Positions 17,285 to 25,591 of a stretch of DNA of 64,000 nucleotides are shown piece by piece. The notes below the pieces were generated by a model. The model saw only the letters and a list, made by a program, of their open reading frames with translations, did not search any database and was not told where the DNA came from. Where the stretch lies: contig NZ_KI912149.1 of NCBI RefSeq assembly GCF_000517105.1, positions 554,390-618,389 on the forward strand. The letters run 5' to 3'. The position numbers and the translations under genes are program-made. Position 1 is the first letter of the stretch. Each line of letters starts with the position of its first letter. This DNA comes from Fischerella sp. PCC 9605. GTDB taxonomy: Bacteria > Cyanobacteriota > Cyanobacteriia > Cyanobacteriales > Nostocaceae.

Positions 17285-17599
17285 CTAACGGCCATAGTAG
17301 TAGTCGTCACGGTAGCGATAGTCACGGTCATCATCATAGTCGCGATAACGGCGATAGTAACCATCATCCTTGCGAGGACGGCGGTAGTAACCGTCGTCAT
17401 AATTGTTGTCGTTTCTTTGAATTTGCTCCTGGGAACTGTAAGTCTCAGAGTTTTGAACATTGATACTGCCATCTATAGCAGCACCATTTTGATAAGTTCT
17501 CTGCTCATTGTATTGACTTTGATCGTCAGCTATGGCAGTAGTTGGAGCGAGAAGCATTGCAGCAGCTACTAGACCAAAGGCTAAGGATTTGTTCGACAT
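17285..17599 (-). CDS. Small secreted Tyr/Arg/Asp-rich protein
   Basis: 104 residues from the ATG at 17599 (MSNKSLAFGLVAAAMLLAPTTAIAD), which gives a clean signal peptide cleaved after AIA; an upstream start would add 17 charged residues and spoil it. The mature part is polar, ending in a low-complexity tail rich in DYRYRDDYYYGR-type repeats. It is probably periplasmic or surface-exposed; no function can be assigned. Confidence 0.75.
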   Translation of the reverse strand: MSNKSLAFGLVAAAMLLAPTTAIADDQSQYNEQRTYQNGAAIDGSINVQNSETYSSQEQIQRNDNNYDDGYYRRPRKDDGYYRRYRDYDDDRDYRYRDDYYYGR

Positions 17600-18017
17600 A
17601 TGTTTAGACCTCATCAGTCGTATGTTGCTGGAATAAAGATGCTCTTGCAAAACTTAGGAATGATTTGGCTGATGCCAAAAATTAAGCAAGACCTAATGGC
17701 TTAATTAAATAGTAGCTACTTTATTTAGTTAGGATGTGGAGAAAAAAATAAGCTATTGATAATAGGCGAAAAAGCTTCAAATTGGTGCAAAACTAGCGAA
17801 TAAACCCCTTGATAATCAACAATTTCCTTCTAGCTCTTCGTTACTTGACCTGATACACCTTCGCAGTTAACAAGTTTGTCATGACTAGGTGCGATCGCTC
17901 TTGTAAAGTTGTTACCAGATTTATTACATTTCAGTTTTGGGGAAATTATGGAAATTGCGATCGTTGCTACAAGACTTGGGCGATCGCTAAAAAATAGATC
18001 GCCTTTCAGACAATCTC
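17600..18017. other. Intergenic region, no gene seen
   Basis: 418 bp between two minus-strand genes. It contains HIP1-like octamers near 17890 and 17980 and AT-rich stretches, but no ORF, strong hairpin or repeat copy that I could match elsewhere in the window. Confidence 0.4.
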
Positions 18018-19097
18018 TTAGGCTTGTTTCCGTAAAAGTTCTTTTGCTTGCGAGTCTTGGCTGATAATATCACCTTTACGATTAAATAAAACAGTACCAA
18101 CCTTTAAGGCAACATTTGCATATTTCTGCACATAAGCTGTAGCTTTATGACTAATTTTGTCAGCCAGTATCTCGAATACAGATTCTGCTACTCCAAATTC
18201 CATCAATTTTTGGTGTGCTGCATCCGCAGTCTTGGCATCTAAAACAGTTCGCACAGCTTCTAAATCACCCCCAGCTGCAATCACAGCGGCACCAATAATT
18301 TCTAATTTGGCATCTGCTAGATGACTGGAAACATTGAAAATGCCACCTGCTAATTTAATCAGTTTGCCCTGGTATCCCAATAGCAAGACAGAATTTGCAT
18401 GGGTTAGTCCAGCTTCTACAAGCATTGCACCAATCCAGTTACCAGTTTGAACAATAGCCGACTCTGGTATGCCTAAACGTTGTGCTACTTGCATACCGTT
18501 GCTACCAATGCAAAACACCAAATCAGAACTATCTTTGACTTTAGCTTGCAATTGCAGACGTAATTCTTCCAAGTGGTCAGCGGCAGACAGGGGTTGAGAA
18601 ATTCCACTTGTTCCTAACAGTGCCAGTCCCTCCACAATCCCAAAAGCTTCATTAGAAGTGCGTTGTGCTAACTGACGACCTTCAGGAAGAATAATCGACA
18701 CTGTTGCTGTTTGGTCTGGAGGAATGAGTGGGAGTAAATTGGCATCGAATAGGCGACGGGCGTAGCTGTAAATCGCTGCTTCTCCAGAGATTGTTTTTCC
18801 CAACCCCTCGCCAGCTTCCAAAATCAAAGCTTGGGACTGCCTCTGTGATAACCTCACCCAAGCCCAAATGGGTGTGTTACGAGTTAAATCTAGATTATCG
18901 CCTGGATCGCTAAGCGTGATTGCTAGGGCACTTTCAGGTTCTAGCATCGCTACTTGTAAAACAGAAATCTCTGCTTTTCCCGGAAGAAGGTCAATCTCAA
19001 CACGTAAATGAGATTCTATGTTTGCACCCAGGTGCATGAAAGCAGCCTTAGCGGCGGCTACTGCAAAAACTGGCAGAGTATAACCAGTACGAGCCAT
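18018..19097 (-). CDS. cbiD: Cobalt-precorrin-5B C1-methyltransferase
   Basis: 359 residues, full length for CbiD. N-terminus MARTGYTLPVFAVAAAKAA; the family's GE(G)LGK and LLGTSGISQPLS blocks are visible, as are GNWIGAMLVEAGL and LLLGYQGKLIKLAGGIFN. Known role: S-adenosylmethionine-dependent C1 methylation with ring contraction on the anaerobic (early cobalt) cobalamin pathway, in the cytosol. It is isolated from other cob/cbi genes here. Five exact GAATTAT heptads begin directly upstream of its ATG, so its translation-initiation region is repeat-derived and shows no ordinary ribosome binding site. Confidence 0.93.
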   Translation of the reverse strand: MARTGYTLPVFAVAAAKAAFMHLGANIESHLRVEIDLLPGKAEISVLQVAMLEPESALAITLSDPGDNLDLTRNTPIWAWVRLSQRQSQALILEAGEGLGKTISGEAAIYSYARRLFDANLLPLIPPDQTATVSIILPEGRQLAQRTSNEAFGIVEGLALLGTSGISQPLSAADHLEELRLQLQAKVKDSSDLVFCIGSNGMQVAQRLGIPESAIVQTGNWIGAMLVEAGLTHANSVLLLGYQGKLIKLAGGIFNVSSHLADAKLEIIGAAVIAAGGDLEAVRTVLDAKTADAAHQKLMEFGVAESVFEILADKISHKATAYVQKYANVALKVGTVLFNRKGDIISQDSQAKELLRKQA

Positions 19098-19100
19098 TAT

Positions 19101-19135
19101 GAATTATGAATTATGAATTATGAATTATGAATTAT
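19101..19135 (-). repeat. Heptad STRR directly upstream of cbiD
   Basis: Five exact copies of GAATTAT, beginning three bases from the cbiD start codon. The repeat makes up the region where a ribosome binding site is expected. Confidence 0.9.
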
Positions 19136-19186
19136 GAAATATATTAAAGCCAGTCCTATGCGACTGGCTTGTTGTTGTAACAAGTT

Positions 19187-19214
19187 GTAGAGACGTGCCA
19201 TGGCACGTCTCTAC
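19187..19214. repeat. 28-bp palindrome, GTAGAGACG family
   Basis: Perfect palindrome with arms GTAGAGACGTGCCA and TGGCACGTCTCTAC. Relatives lie at 8589-8608, 24225-24248, 26952-26975, 44686-44715 and 58551-58580, differing in the central bases but keeping self-complementarity. Confidence 0.85.
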
Positions 19215-19260
19215 TTGGCAGAAGGTTTGTAGATTTTTGGTTAGACTTATATTTGCCTAT

Positions 19261-19371
19261 GGCGTTGCTGATTTCATGTATGAAAATAATTTTGCGTAAT
19301 GCCAAAACCCTTGTAGAGAGGGGATATATCGCCTCTCTACATCCGGATTCATAGCGCGATTCAGCAACGCC
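19261..19371. repeat. MITE-like element, family C
   Basis: Perfect 11-bp terminal inverted repeats GGCGTTGCTGA / TCAGCAACGCC enclose 111 bp with a nested GTAGAGAGG...CCTCTCTAC hairpin (19313-19340). No transposase is encoded. It lies between cbiD and the cupin gene. Confidence 0.75.
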
Positions 19372-19443
19372 CTGCCTACTAACCACTAACTACTAACCAC
19401 TAACAGCCGTAACGCAAAGTTACGTTTATTCACACCAACTCAC

Positions 19444-20094
19444 TTATTCCTTGCAGAATGCATTAGAGTATCCGGAGCGAAAAGAACGTACACTTTCCTG
19501 TTCTGGGTTAAACTGATGTCGCAAGACGCAGCCAGTATCGTTACCAATGACATGAATGGATACTGAAGGTGCAAATACTGTTGTTGTCTTGACTGCATGG
19601 ATGTCACCATCTGGAGGCAAAAGTCTGTAAATATCACCGACCCTGAGTTGGCGTGTTTCAACGATTTCTAATTTGGCGCACCCTTCTACATCGCCTTTAT
19701 CCACACGGCGGTACACTGTGTCTTCTTGTCTACCTTTATACAAACCAACTAGTCCCCAAGCTAAATGATCCAGAACAGGAGTGGTTGAACTAGGAGGAAT
19801 TACCAAACTAAAAATAGTCAAAGAACGATCCTGGGAACGATACAGCAACCATTGACCAATTTCACCTCCGATTCTGCTGTCGGGATTCGGTTGCAAAAAA
19901 CGCTCTGGTAGCCAACCCTGTTTTTTTAGCAGTTGACTGAAATAGGGTTCAAGCGCATTGAGAGTTTCCGCGCGATCGCCGCTACTTGTGCGATAGTTAA
20001 TGTCAATAGCTACGGCTACGAATTGTCGCAAGTCGGGGCTATCAATAAACCACTGTTCTTCTGCAAGTGGTTCCAGAATGGTAGTATGGCTCAT
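19444..20094 (-). CDS. Cupin-fold metal-dependent enzyme, cysteine-dioxygenase-like
   Basis: 216 residues, no signal peptide. The second half has the spacing of a double-stranded beta-helix metal site: DHLAWGLVGLYKGRQEDTVYRR, DIHAV and VSIHVIGNDTGCVLRHQF, with His residues as likely Fe/Mn ligands. This matches the predicted metal-dependent enzymes of the cysteine dioxygenase superfamily. The substrate cannot be read from the sequence. It is preceded by a 630-bp gap with a MITE and is transcribed alone. Confidence 0.75.
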   Translation of the reverse strand: MSHTTILEPLAEEQWFIDSPDLRQFVAVAIDINYRTSSGDRAETLNALEPYFSQLLKKQGWLPERFLQPNPDSRIGGEIGQWLLYRSQDRSLTIFSLVIPPSSTTPVLDHLAWGLVGLYKGRQEDTVYRRVDKGDVEGCAKLEIVETRQLRVGDIYRLLPPDGDIHAVKTTTVFAPSVSIHVIGNDTGCVLRHQFNPEQESVRSFRSGYSNAFCKE

Positions 20095-20220
20095 GGAAAT
20101 TCCTGTTAAAACACCAAAAGAAAATTTCTATTCCAAATTTGGAATAGTTGAGACGATAGTTGCTGTTTGTTACTTCCTTGACTACACCTTAGCTTGCATC
20201 AGCATCATGAAAGCTCAACC

Positions 20221-20369
20221 CTAGGGTGTGTTTTCAAAGTATCAGTTTTGTCATGCTGAACGAAGCGACAGCGTAGTGAAGCATCTCTATAACCCTGATT
20301 TTTACGAGATTCTTCGCTTCATTTCATTTCGCTCAGAATGACATTTAGGAGTTTGAAAACACGCCCTAG
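20221..20369. repeat. MITE-like element, family D, 149 bp
   Basis: Terminal inverted repeats of 18 bp with one mismatch (CTAGGGTGTGTTTTCAAA / TTTGAAAACACGCCCTAG). Inside is a second fold-back (GTCATGCTGAACGAAGCGA against TTCGCTCAGAATGAC). No coding capacity. The remaining parts of the 20095-20724 gap show no gene. Confidence 0.85.
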
Positions 20370-20724
20370 CCCTTAGTATCCACTTATAGAAATCTGCTTT
20401 TCTCAGGTAGTAGATCAAACAGCCACTTTGCTGCCTGTTCCAGCATACTCAAAAAGCAGTTGTATTGCTTTTACTTGCTGAAGCTTACCCCATTTCAATT
20501 TTATAACTTTTGCTCTGGAGTTAGTGGTTCATGAACTAAGAGTTCACCTCCAGCGATGAAAATCCTTTCCACGTAGCGATCGCATTAAACAAAGTGCTTC
20601 TGCCTTCCTTGAGGTGAATTGCTGTACTTGCGATCAATGAACCCTTGATGTTTAATTGGGCATTGGATTCAAAAATAATTCTATTCAAATTTCAAACAAT
20701 CACACCGATCAACTTATCAATAAC

Positions 20725-22695
20725 CTACCTAATCAAAGGTAATCTAATTAATTCATAAGCACCACTTTTTCCCAAACTTTGATAATCAGATGAGTGCAAG
20801 CCCATTTCTGGAAACTTTTTCGGCTGAGCCAGGACTAATATCGAAGCAGGCTGTGTTTTATTAACTGCCTGACTTCTGATATATTCTCCCCCTGCTGCCG
20901 TCATTTTTATGAAAGTTACAGGACGTTGAGTGTAAAAAACAACTGTAGGTTTTTTGAAACCAACCATAACCAATTCTTCACCTGGTTTTTGAGTTTGTAC
21001 AGCGATCGCCGATAATTCTCGTAAAGGTAATTGACGTTCTTGGTCTACTAAAAATAAAGCCGGAGTCAGAACAAAAATCAAAAATGCTGCAAATGCTACC
21101 ATATTCACACCGATTAAAAAACGCCAACGGCGACGCAGTAGTAAGGTTGCCAAGATTACCGCACAAACTAACCAGATAATTCCCCCCAAAGCTGTTAAAC
21201 CCGACTGTTGCAGTAGTTGACGGAATTGAGGAGCAGCAGGATCTATACCTATTAACTGAGGTACGTAAAACAGTGCTACTGCGATCGCTGATATAAACAC
21301 CACATTTATCCAGCCAGTCCAGAGGAGGGAGGAGGGGGAGAGGGGGAGATGGGGAGAAATGAACAATTCAGAATTTCTCCTACTCCCCCACAGCCCCCAA
21401 CCCCAGAGGGGACCCCTAGCCCCCACTCTCCCACTCCTCCACTCTCCCACTCCTCCCAAGAGGTCACTCCACAATAGTCCCACGAGAATAGCTGCTGCTG
21501 GCATTAAGGGTAAAACGTAGCTGGGAAGTTTAGTGACAGCAATGGTGAAAAAGCCAAAGATACTAACAAACCAGAAAAATGCAAATAAACCAAGTTGCTG
21601 CGAACGTTCTTGAGAACGCCAGTACTTGCGCTGCCAAAATTTTAACCGCGCCATTGACAGCGGCAAATAAACTGAGTATGGAGCAAAACCCAGCAATACT
21701 ACTAGAAAATAAAAATACCAAGGAGCTGTGTGACCGTTGACTACTTCTGTAAAGCGCTCTATGTTGTGGTAGCCAAAAAAGGCGTTAATAAAATTCCAGC
21801 CATTGCGCCAAATCACTAGCACATACCAAGGCAGTGATAAGCCCAAGATAATCAGCATACCCAAAAGAAGGCGCATTTCCCGCACAACCTCTCGCAATTT
21901 ACCCAGGTAAAGCAGAAATACACCAATAATTAACCCTGGTAAGACTATTCCCACCGGGCCTTTGGTCAAAATTCCACCAGCAATTAGTACGTAACAGGCC
22001 AAATACCAATTATTAGGGATTGGGGATTGGGGATTAGGGATCGGGGATCGGGAATCGGGAGAAGACGAAGGAGAATTTCTCCCTAGTCCCTCTTGTCCTC
22101 CTTGTCCCCTGTCCCCTATCCCCTGTCCCTTATCCCCTATTGCATATCCCAGAAAAAAGCACAACAAAGCTGATGCTATACAACCAGTCAACAGCATATC
22201 TGAGACACCCGTTCTTCCCCAAACAATCATTTCGGGACTGAGTGCCATAATAGCGGCTACCAAACAAGCTGTGAACCAACGTCTGGGAGGATAAGAAGCT
22301 TGTTTGAGGGCATCTTCTCTTGACAAGTGCCACTGCACAGTATAGAAAGCTAAGCTAATTACCCCCATCGCCGCGATCGCACTGGGAAGACGTACCGCCC
22401 ACTCATTCACGCCTAAAATAGAATAGGCGATCGCCTGACACCAGTAAATCAAAGCAGGTTTATCGAAACGAGTTTCGCCATTAAAAAACGGTGTGATCCA
22501 ATCACCCGTAACGTACATTTGGCGGGAAGCTTCGGCAAACAGTGGTTCTGTTTCATCGATCAAGCCAATACTGCCTAAATGCCAAAAGAATGCGATCCCA
22601 CCAATCAAAATTAACCACAAAATCGACAGCATCACAGCAAGGGCTGGACGCTTGCCAATATTATTTAACAACTGGTCAAAAGCACGAATCGTCAT
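20725..22695 (-). CDS. GT39/ArnT-like membrane glycosyltransferase
   Basis: 656 residues, about a dozen TM helices. After the first TM helix comes the luminal loop with DETEPLFAEASRQMYVTGDW, the conserved D-E pair of GT39/ArnT enzymes, and then FDKPALIYWCQAIAYSILG, both diagnostic. Such enzymes transfer sugars from polyprenyl-phosphate donors to lipids or proteins on the outer side of the membrane. Two low-complexity cytosolic or luminal loops (about residues 187-226 and 410-460) are encoded by short repeats. The ATG at 22695 sits at the edge of an ATTAGTC repeat array. Confidence 0.9.
   Translation of the reverse strand: MTIRAFDQLLNNIGKRPALAVMLSILWLILIGGIAFFWHLGSIGLIDETEPLFAEASRQMYVTGDWITPFFNGETRFDKPALIYWCQAIAYSILGVNEWAVRLPSAIAAMGVISLAFYTVQWHLSREDALKQASYPPRRWFTACLVAAIMALSPEMIVWGRTGVSDMLLTGCIASALLCFFLGYAIGDKGQGIGDRGQGGQEGLGRNSPSSSPDSRSPIPNPQSPIPNNWYLACYVLIAGGILTKGPVGIVLPGLIIGVFLLYLGKLREVVREMRLLLGMLIILGLSLPWYVLVIWRNGWNFINAFFGYHNIERFTEVVNGHTAPWYFYFLVVLLGFAPYSVYLPLSMARLKFWQRKYWRSQERSQQLGLFAFFWFVSIFGFFTIAVTKLPSYVLPLMPAAAILVGLLWSDLLGGVGEWRSGRVGARGPLWGWGLWGSRRNSELFISPHLPLSPSSLLWTGWINVVFISAIAVALFYVPQLIGIDPAAPQFRQLLQQSGLTALGGIIWLVCAVILATLLLRRRWRFLIGVNMVAFAAFLIFVLTPALFLVDQERQLPLRELSAIAVQTQKPGEELVMVGFKKPTVVFYTQRPVTFIKMTAAGGEYIRSQAVNKTQPASILVLAQPKKFPEMGLHSSDYQSLGKSGAYELIRLPLIR
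21325..21465 (-). repeat. STRR array translated inside the GT39 gene (C-terminal side)
   Basis: GGGGGAG- and CTCCCAC-type heptads around an imperfect GACCCCTAGCCCCC segment, kept in frame. A second array (GGGATTGG/ATCGGGA and TCCCCTAT types) lies at about 22016-22140 in the same gene. Both fall between TM helices. Confidence 0.8.
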
Positions 22696-22866
22696 TAGTC
22701 ATTAGTCATTAGTCATTAGTCAATAGACTATAGTTAACGGTCACTAGTCAATAGTCGTTATTTACTGATGTTTTGTTCTTAGTTATTTGTCTTTTGTCCT
22801 TTGTTCTTTGTCAAAAGCTAATGACCAATGACCAATGACTAATGACCAATGACCAATGACCAATGA
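22696..22866 (-). repeat. STRR arrays between GT39 and the lipoprotein gene
   Basis: ATTAGTC heptads (22695-22730) flank the GT39 start, and CCAATGA heptads (22820-22866) flank the stop of the lipoprotein gene, whose last codons (Ser-Gln-stop) are themselves repeat sequence. Confidence 0.85.
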
Positions 22867-23433
22867 CTATTGACTAAGAATCAACTCCCATTCTTTCTTT
22901 TGCGGATTCCACACAGGAGCAGGTGTTTCCCCAACAACATATGGCCCCCAGTAGCGACGGGAACCATCTTGTGCAAAAGCAACTAAAATATCTCCCTTCT
23001 CCAGTTTCACGTTACTGTTAGGCAGAGATAAAATTAGCCCCTTCTCACTACCTTCTCCAGGGGCAAAATCCCAATGTGCTGAGACAGGTGGGTTTTTTCC
23101 AGAAGGGCTTTTCACTACTGCACGCCGTACAAGTAGAGCAAGACGCACGGGCTGTTCGGTTTGATTGCTCATTCGTAAGCTTCCTTGACCTACCCCTTTG
23201 ACTGCTGAGCGATCATGATATTTAAGGGGAGATTTTGTAGGAGTAGGAGTGCTTACAGTAGAAGCGATCGCACTTTCTGATTGGGTATTTGAATCTGACT
23301 GACTAGAAGATGTATTTGGCTGTGTAGACTCAGACTCAAAGGATACTTTCACTTCATAGCATCCTACAGGCAGCAACAGCAATCCTAAGCAAGCAGTTGC
23401 TGCAACAGCGTGACGGTACACTGACGGTTTCAT
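22867..23433 (-). CDS. Putative lipoprotein
   Basis: 188 residues. N-terminal signal with lipobox LLPVGC (Cys about 25), a Ser/Thr/Gln-rich spacer (35-65), then a beta-rich domain (SLRMSNQTEQPVRLALLVRR ... GDILVAFAQDGSRRYWGPYVVGETP). The lipobox predicts membrane anchoring. I do not recognise the domain. It is 170 bp upstream of the GT39 gene on the same strand and may be co-transcribed. Confidence 0.75.
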   Translation of the reverse strand: MKPSVYRHAVAATACLGLLLLPVGCYEVKVSFESESTQPNTSSSQSDSNTQSESAIASTVSTPTPTKSPLKYHDRSAVKGVGQGSLRMSNQTEQPVRLALLVRRAVVKSPSGKNPPVSAHWDFAPGEGSEKGLILSLPNSNVKLEKGDILVAFAQDGSRRYWGPYVVGETPAPVWNPQKKEWELILSQ

Positions 23434-23859
23434 ATTGATAGTGATTTAGAAATAAGTATTTTTTCTAGGCTCGTTCAAATAGTAGCCTAATACCAAAACT
23501 GGCAATCAAGTTAAATTGACTACCACAGGCTCTCTTGGAGCTAGAATTCAAAAAGATAAGGAAACTCGTGGCTCCCACATAGAAGGGTTTAGTCCGAACC
23601 CCATAGTGTACAGGGAATTAGGCACATTGGGATTAGGAACTGGAAGGATTGAGTATAAACACAGAAGGAAGTTTAGGAAAAAATTCCTTGATGCTTCGCT
23701 TTTTTGTTTGCACTCGCTCAAGATGATATAATTTAATAATTTTAATATTCACCCCAAAACCTCAGAAAACCCTGATACAATCCACACAACTTTATGCTAA
23801 ACCTAAATATCCTCAAAATGGGATATTTAATGAGATTTTGATTTAGCAATGCCTCACTC
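23434..23859. other. Intergenic region between divergent genes
   Basis: 426 bp with promoters for the lipoprotein gene (minus) and ycf20 (plus). A 71-codon ORF here (23516-23731) has no ribosome binding site and an unlikely protein composition. No matched repeat or strong hairpin. Confidence 0.4.
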
Positions 23860-24192
23860 ATGCAAAACACTCGTCTTAACACCCTGTTTAATACCATTGT
23901 TAGGCGGTTAGAACAATGGATTTTCAATCCTTGGCGGCGGATATCGATACTGATAATCAGTTTATTGTTTGGTTTTTTCCTGGGAAGCGCAGTTGCTACT
24001 ACAGCTGGACAAACAGCTGAATGGGATATTGTAGTAGCTGGAACTTTAGTATTAACAACAGAAATTGCCAACAGAATATTTTACAATCGCAGCGTTATGG
24101 GGCGACAAATATTCTGGGTACAATCCATCAACTATCTAAAAATTGGCCTCACTTATAGTCTGTTTTTGGAAGCATTTAAGTTGGGATCTTGA
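23860..24192 (+). CDS. ycf20: Ycf20-like protein (DUF565)
   Basis: 110 residues. The DUF565 pattern is clear: TRLNTLFNTIVRRLEQW, NPWRRISILIISLLFGFFLG (TM 1), then a second hydrophobic segment and NRSVMGRQIFWVQSINYLKIGLTYSLFLEAFKLGS. In plants and algae Ycf20 homologues affect thermal energy dissipation in photosynthesis; the cyanobacterial role is less defined. Glycerate kinase follows 160 bp later. Confidence 0.9.
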   Translation: MQNTRLNTLFNTIVRRLEQWIFNPWRRISILIISLLFGFFLGSAVATTAGQTAEWDIVVAGTLVLTTEIANRIFYNRSVMGRQIFWVQSINYLKIGLTYSLFLEAFKLGS

Positions 24193-24359
24193 GGAGACGA
24201 GAGAATGGGAGAGTGGGGGGAAATGTAGAGACGCGCCATGGCGCGTCTGGGAGAGTGGGGGAGTGGGGGATGGGGAGATGGGGGAATAACCATTAACCAC
24301 TAACTACTAACCACTAACTACTAACAAGTGACCAATGACCAATGACCAATGACTAATGA
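24193..24359 (+). repeat. Compound STRR array between ycf20 and glycerate kinase
   Basis: GAGAGTGGGGG-type repeats with the GTAGAGACGCGCCATGG palindrome (24225-24248), then CTAACCA heptads (about 24290-24326) and CCAATGA heptads (24329-24359). The array begins at the ycf20 stop and runs into the ATG of the next gene. Confidence 0.9.
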
Positions 24360-25345
24360 CTAATTATGAAACTTTTGGGATCGCACCAGAAAAAGTGGAT
24401 GAATTTATACAAACGCGAGCTTCCTGCGGAAGAGCTACGCTAACGCATTTATTTAAATCTGTCTATCCTGATTTCAGTGAATTCTGCCAAACTCATCTCC
24501 AGATGCAACCAGATACCATGCCAGAGGTATTATGGAATTTGTGGCTACCTTTGGGTATAAAAATAGCTTGGCAACGGCAAAAACTCGGTCGTCCCTTGAT
24601 TCAAGGTATTTTAGGAGGACAAGGCACTGGCAAAACAACTATGTGTCAGGTTCTCTCCTTGATTCTCCGACACTTGGGATACCATGCCCTGAGTTTGTCT
24701 TTGGATGATTTGTACAAAACTTATCGCGATCGCCAAATTCTTCAACAGCAAGATCCACGATTGATTTGGCGCGGCCCGCCGGGAACTCACGATGTTGAGC
24801 TAGGTTTAACTGTACTCGATCGGATTCGCAACTGTGAACTGCCAGTAGCAGTTCCCCGCTTTGATAAATCAGCGCACGGTGGTGCTGGCGATCGCACTAC
24901 TCCAGAAATCGTGGCGAATGCAGATATTGTCTTATTTGAAGGTTGGTTCGTAGGTGTGCAACCAATCGATCCTGCCGTTTTCGATCGCCCACCACCACCA
25001 ATTTTTACAGCTGAGGATAAAGCATTTGCCCGTGACATGAATCACAAACTCTACGATTATTTACCACTGTGGCAAAGATTAGATAGCTTAATCGTGCTGT
25101 ATCCCAAAGATTACCGCCTTTGTGTTGAGTGGCGCAAGCAGGCAGAACGGCAAATGATTGCTGCTGGCAAATCGGGAATGAGTGATGCAGAAATTGAGCA
25201 ATTTGTCAATTATTTTTGGCTTTCTCTCCATCCAGAATTATTCATCAAGCCGTTGGTTGAATCACCAAAATTAGTTGATTTGGTGATTGAGGTAAATTCC
25301 GACCATAGTTTTGGTGCTGTTTATAGACCAATACGGTTCAGTTAA
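24356..25345 (+). CDS. glyK: D-glycerate 3-kinase (plant/cyanobacterial type)
   Basis: 329 residues. P-loop ILGGQGTGKTTMCQVLSLIL near residue 86, then SLSLDDLYKTYRDR, PPGTHDVELG and VPRFDKSAHGGAGDR, and FEGWFVGVQP, all typical of the GLYK family related to uridine/pantothenate kinases. It phosphorylates glycerate to 3-phosphoglycerate, the last step of the photorespiratory 2-phosphoglycolate cycle. The ATG at 24356 is inside a CCAATGA/CTAATGA repeat, so the start codon is supplied by the STRR and there is no usual ribosome binding site. Confidence 0.93.
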   Translation: MTNYETFGIAPEKVDEFIQTRASCGRATLTHLFKSVYPDFSEFCQTHLQMQPDTMPEVLWNLWLPLGIKIAWQRQKLGRPLIQGILGGQGTGKTTMCQVLSLILRHLGYHALSLSLDDLYKTYRDRQILQQQDPRLIWRGPPGTHDVELGLTVLDRIRNCELPVAVPRFDKSAHGGAGDRTTPEIVANADIVLFEGWFVGVQPIDPAVFDRPPPPIFTAEDKAFARDMNHKLYDYLPLWQRLDSLIVLYPKDYRLCVEWRKQAERQMIAAGKSGMSDAEIEQFVNYFWLSLHPELFIKPLVESPKLVDLVIEVNSDHSFGAVYRPIRFS

Positions 25346-25390
25346 GGTTTTGATCTACCCCTTTTAGGTGCGAGTCTTGAAATGATTAAT

Positions 25391-25462
25391 TTGTCTTGGT
25401 GTCTTGGTGTCTTGGTGGTGAAAAAGATCATCTTTAAACCACTAAGACACTAAGACACAAAG
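25391..25462. repeat. TTGGTGTCTTGG hairpin element, copy 1
   Basis: Heptad-like TTGGTGTC repeats face CACTAAGACACTAAGACACAA, forming a hairpin with arms of about 25 bases. Related copies are at 37143-37202 and 39379-39439. It lies downstream of glycerate kinase and may end its transcript. Confidence 0.75.
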
Positions 25463-25591
25463 AGTACTAACTGAACTGTATTGGTTTATAAACCAAATCA
25501 TATCAGGTTCGGGTGAACACTTATCATATTTGTCAGGGTCGGTAATCGGTAATGGGAAAAACCAATTACCAAGCTATAGTTCTAAATCCCA

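Noticed and set aside
23516-23731. 71-codon ORF
   Set aside because: No ribosome binding site, no start-proximal support, unlikely composition.
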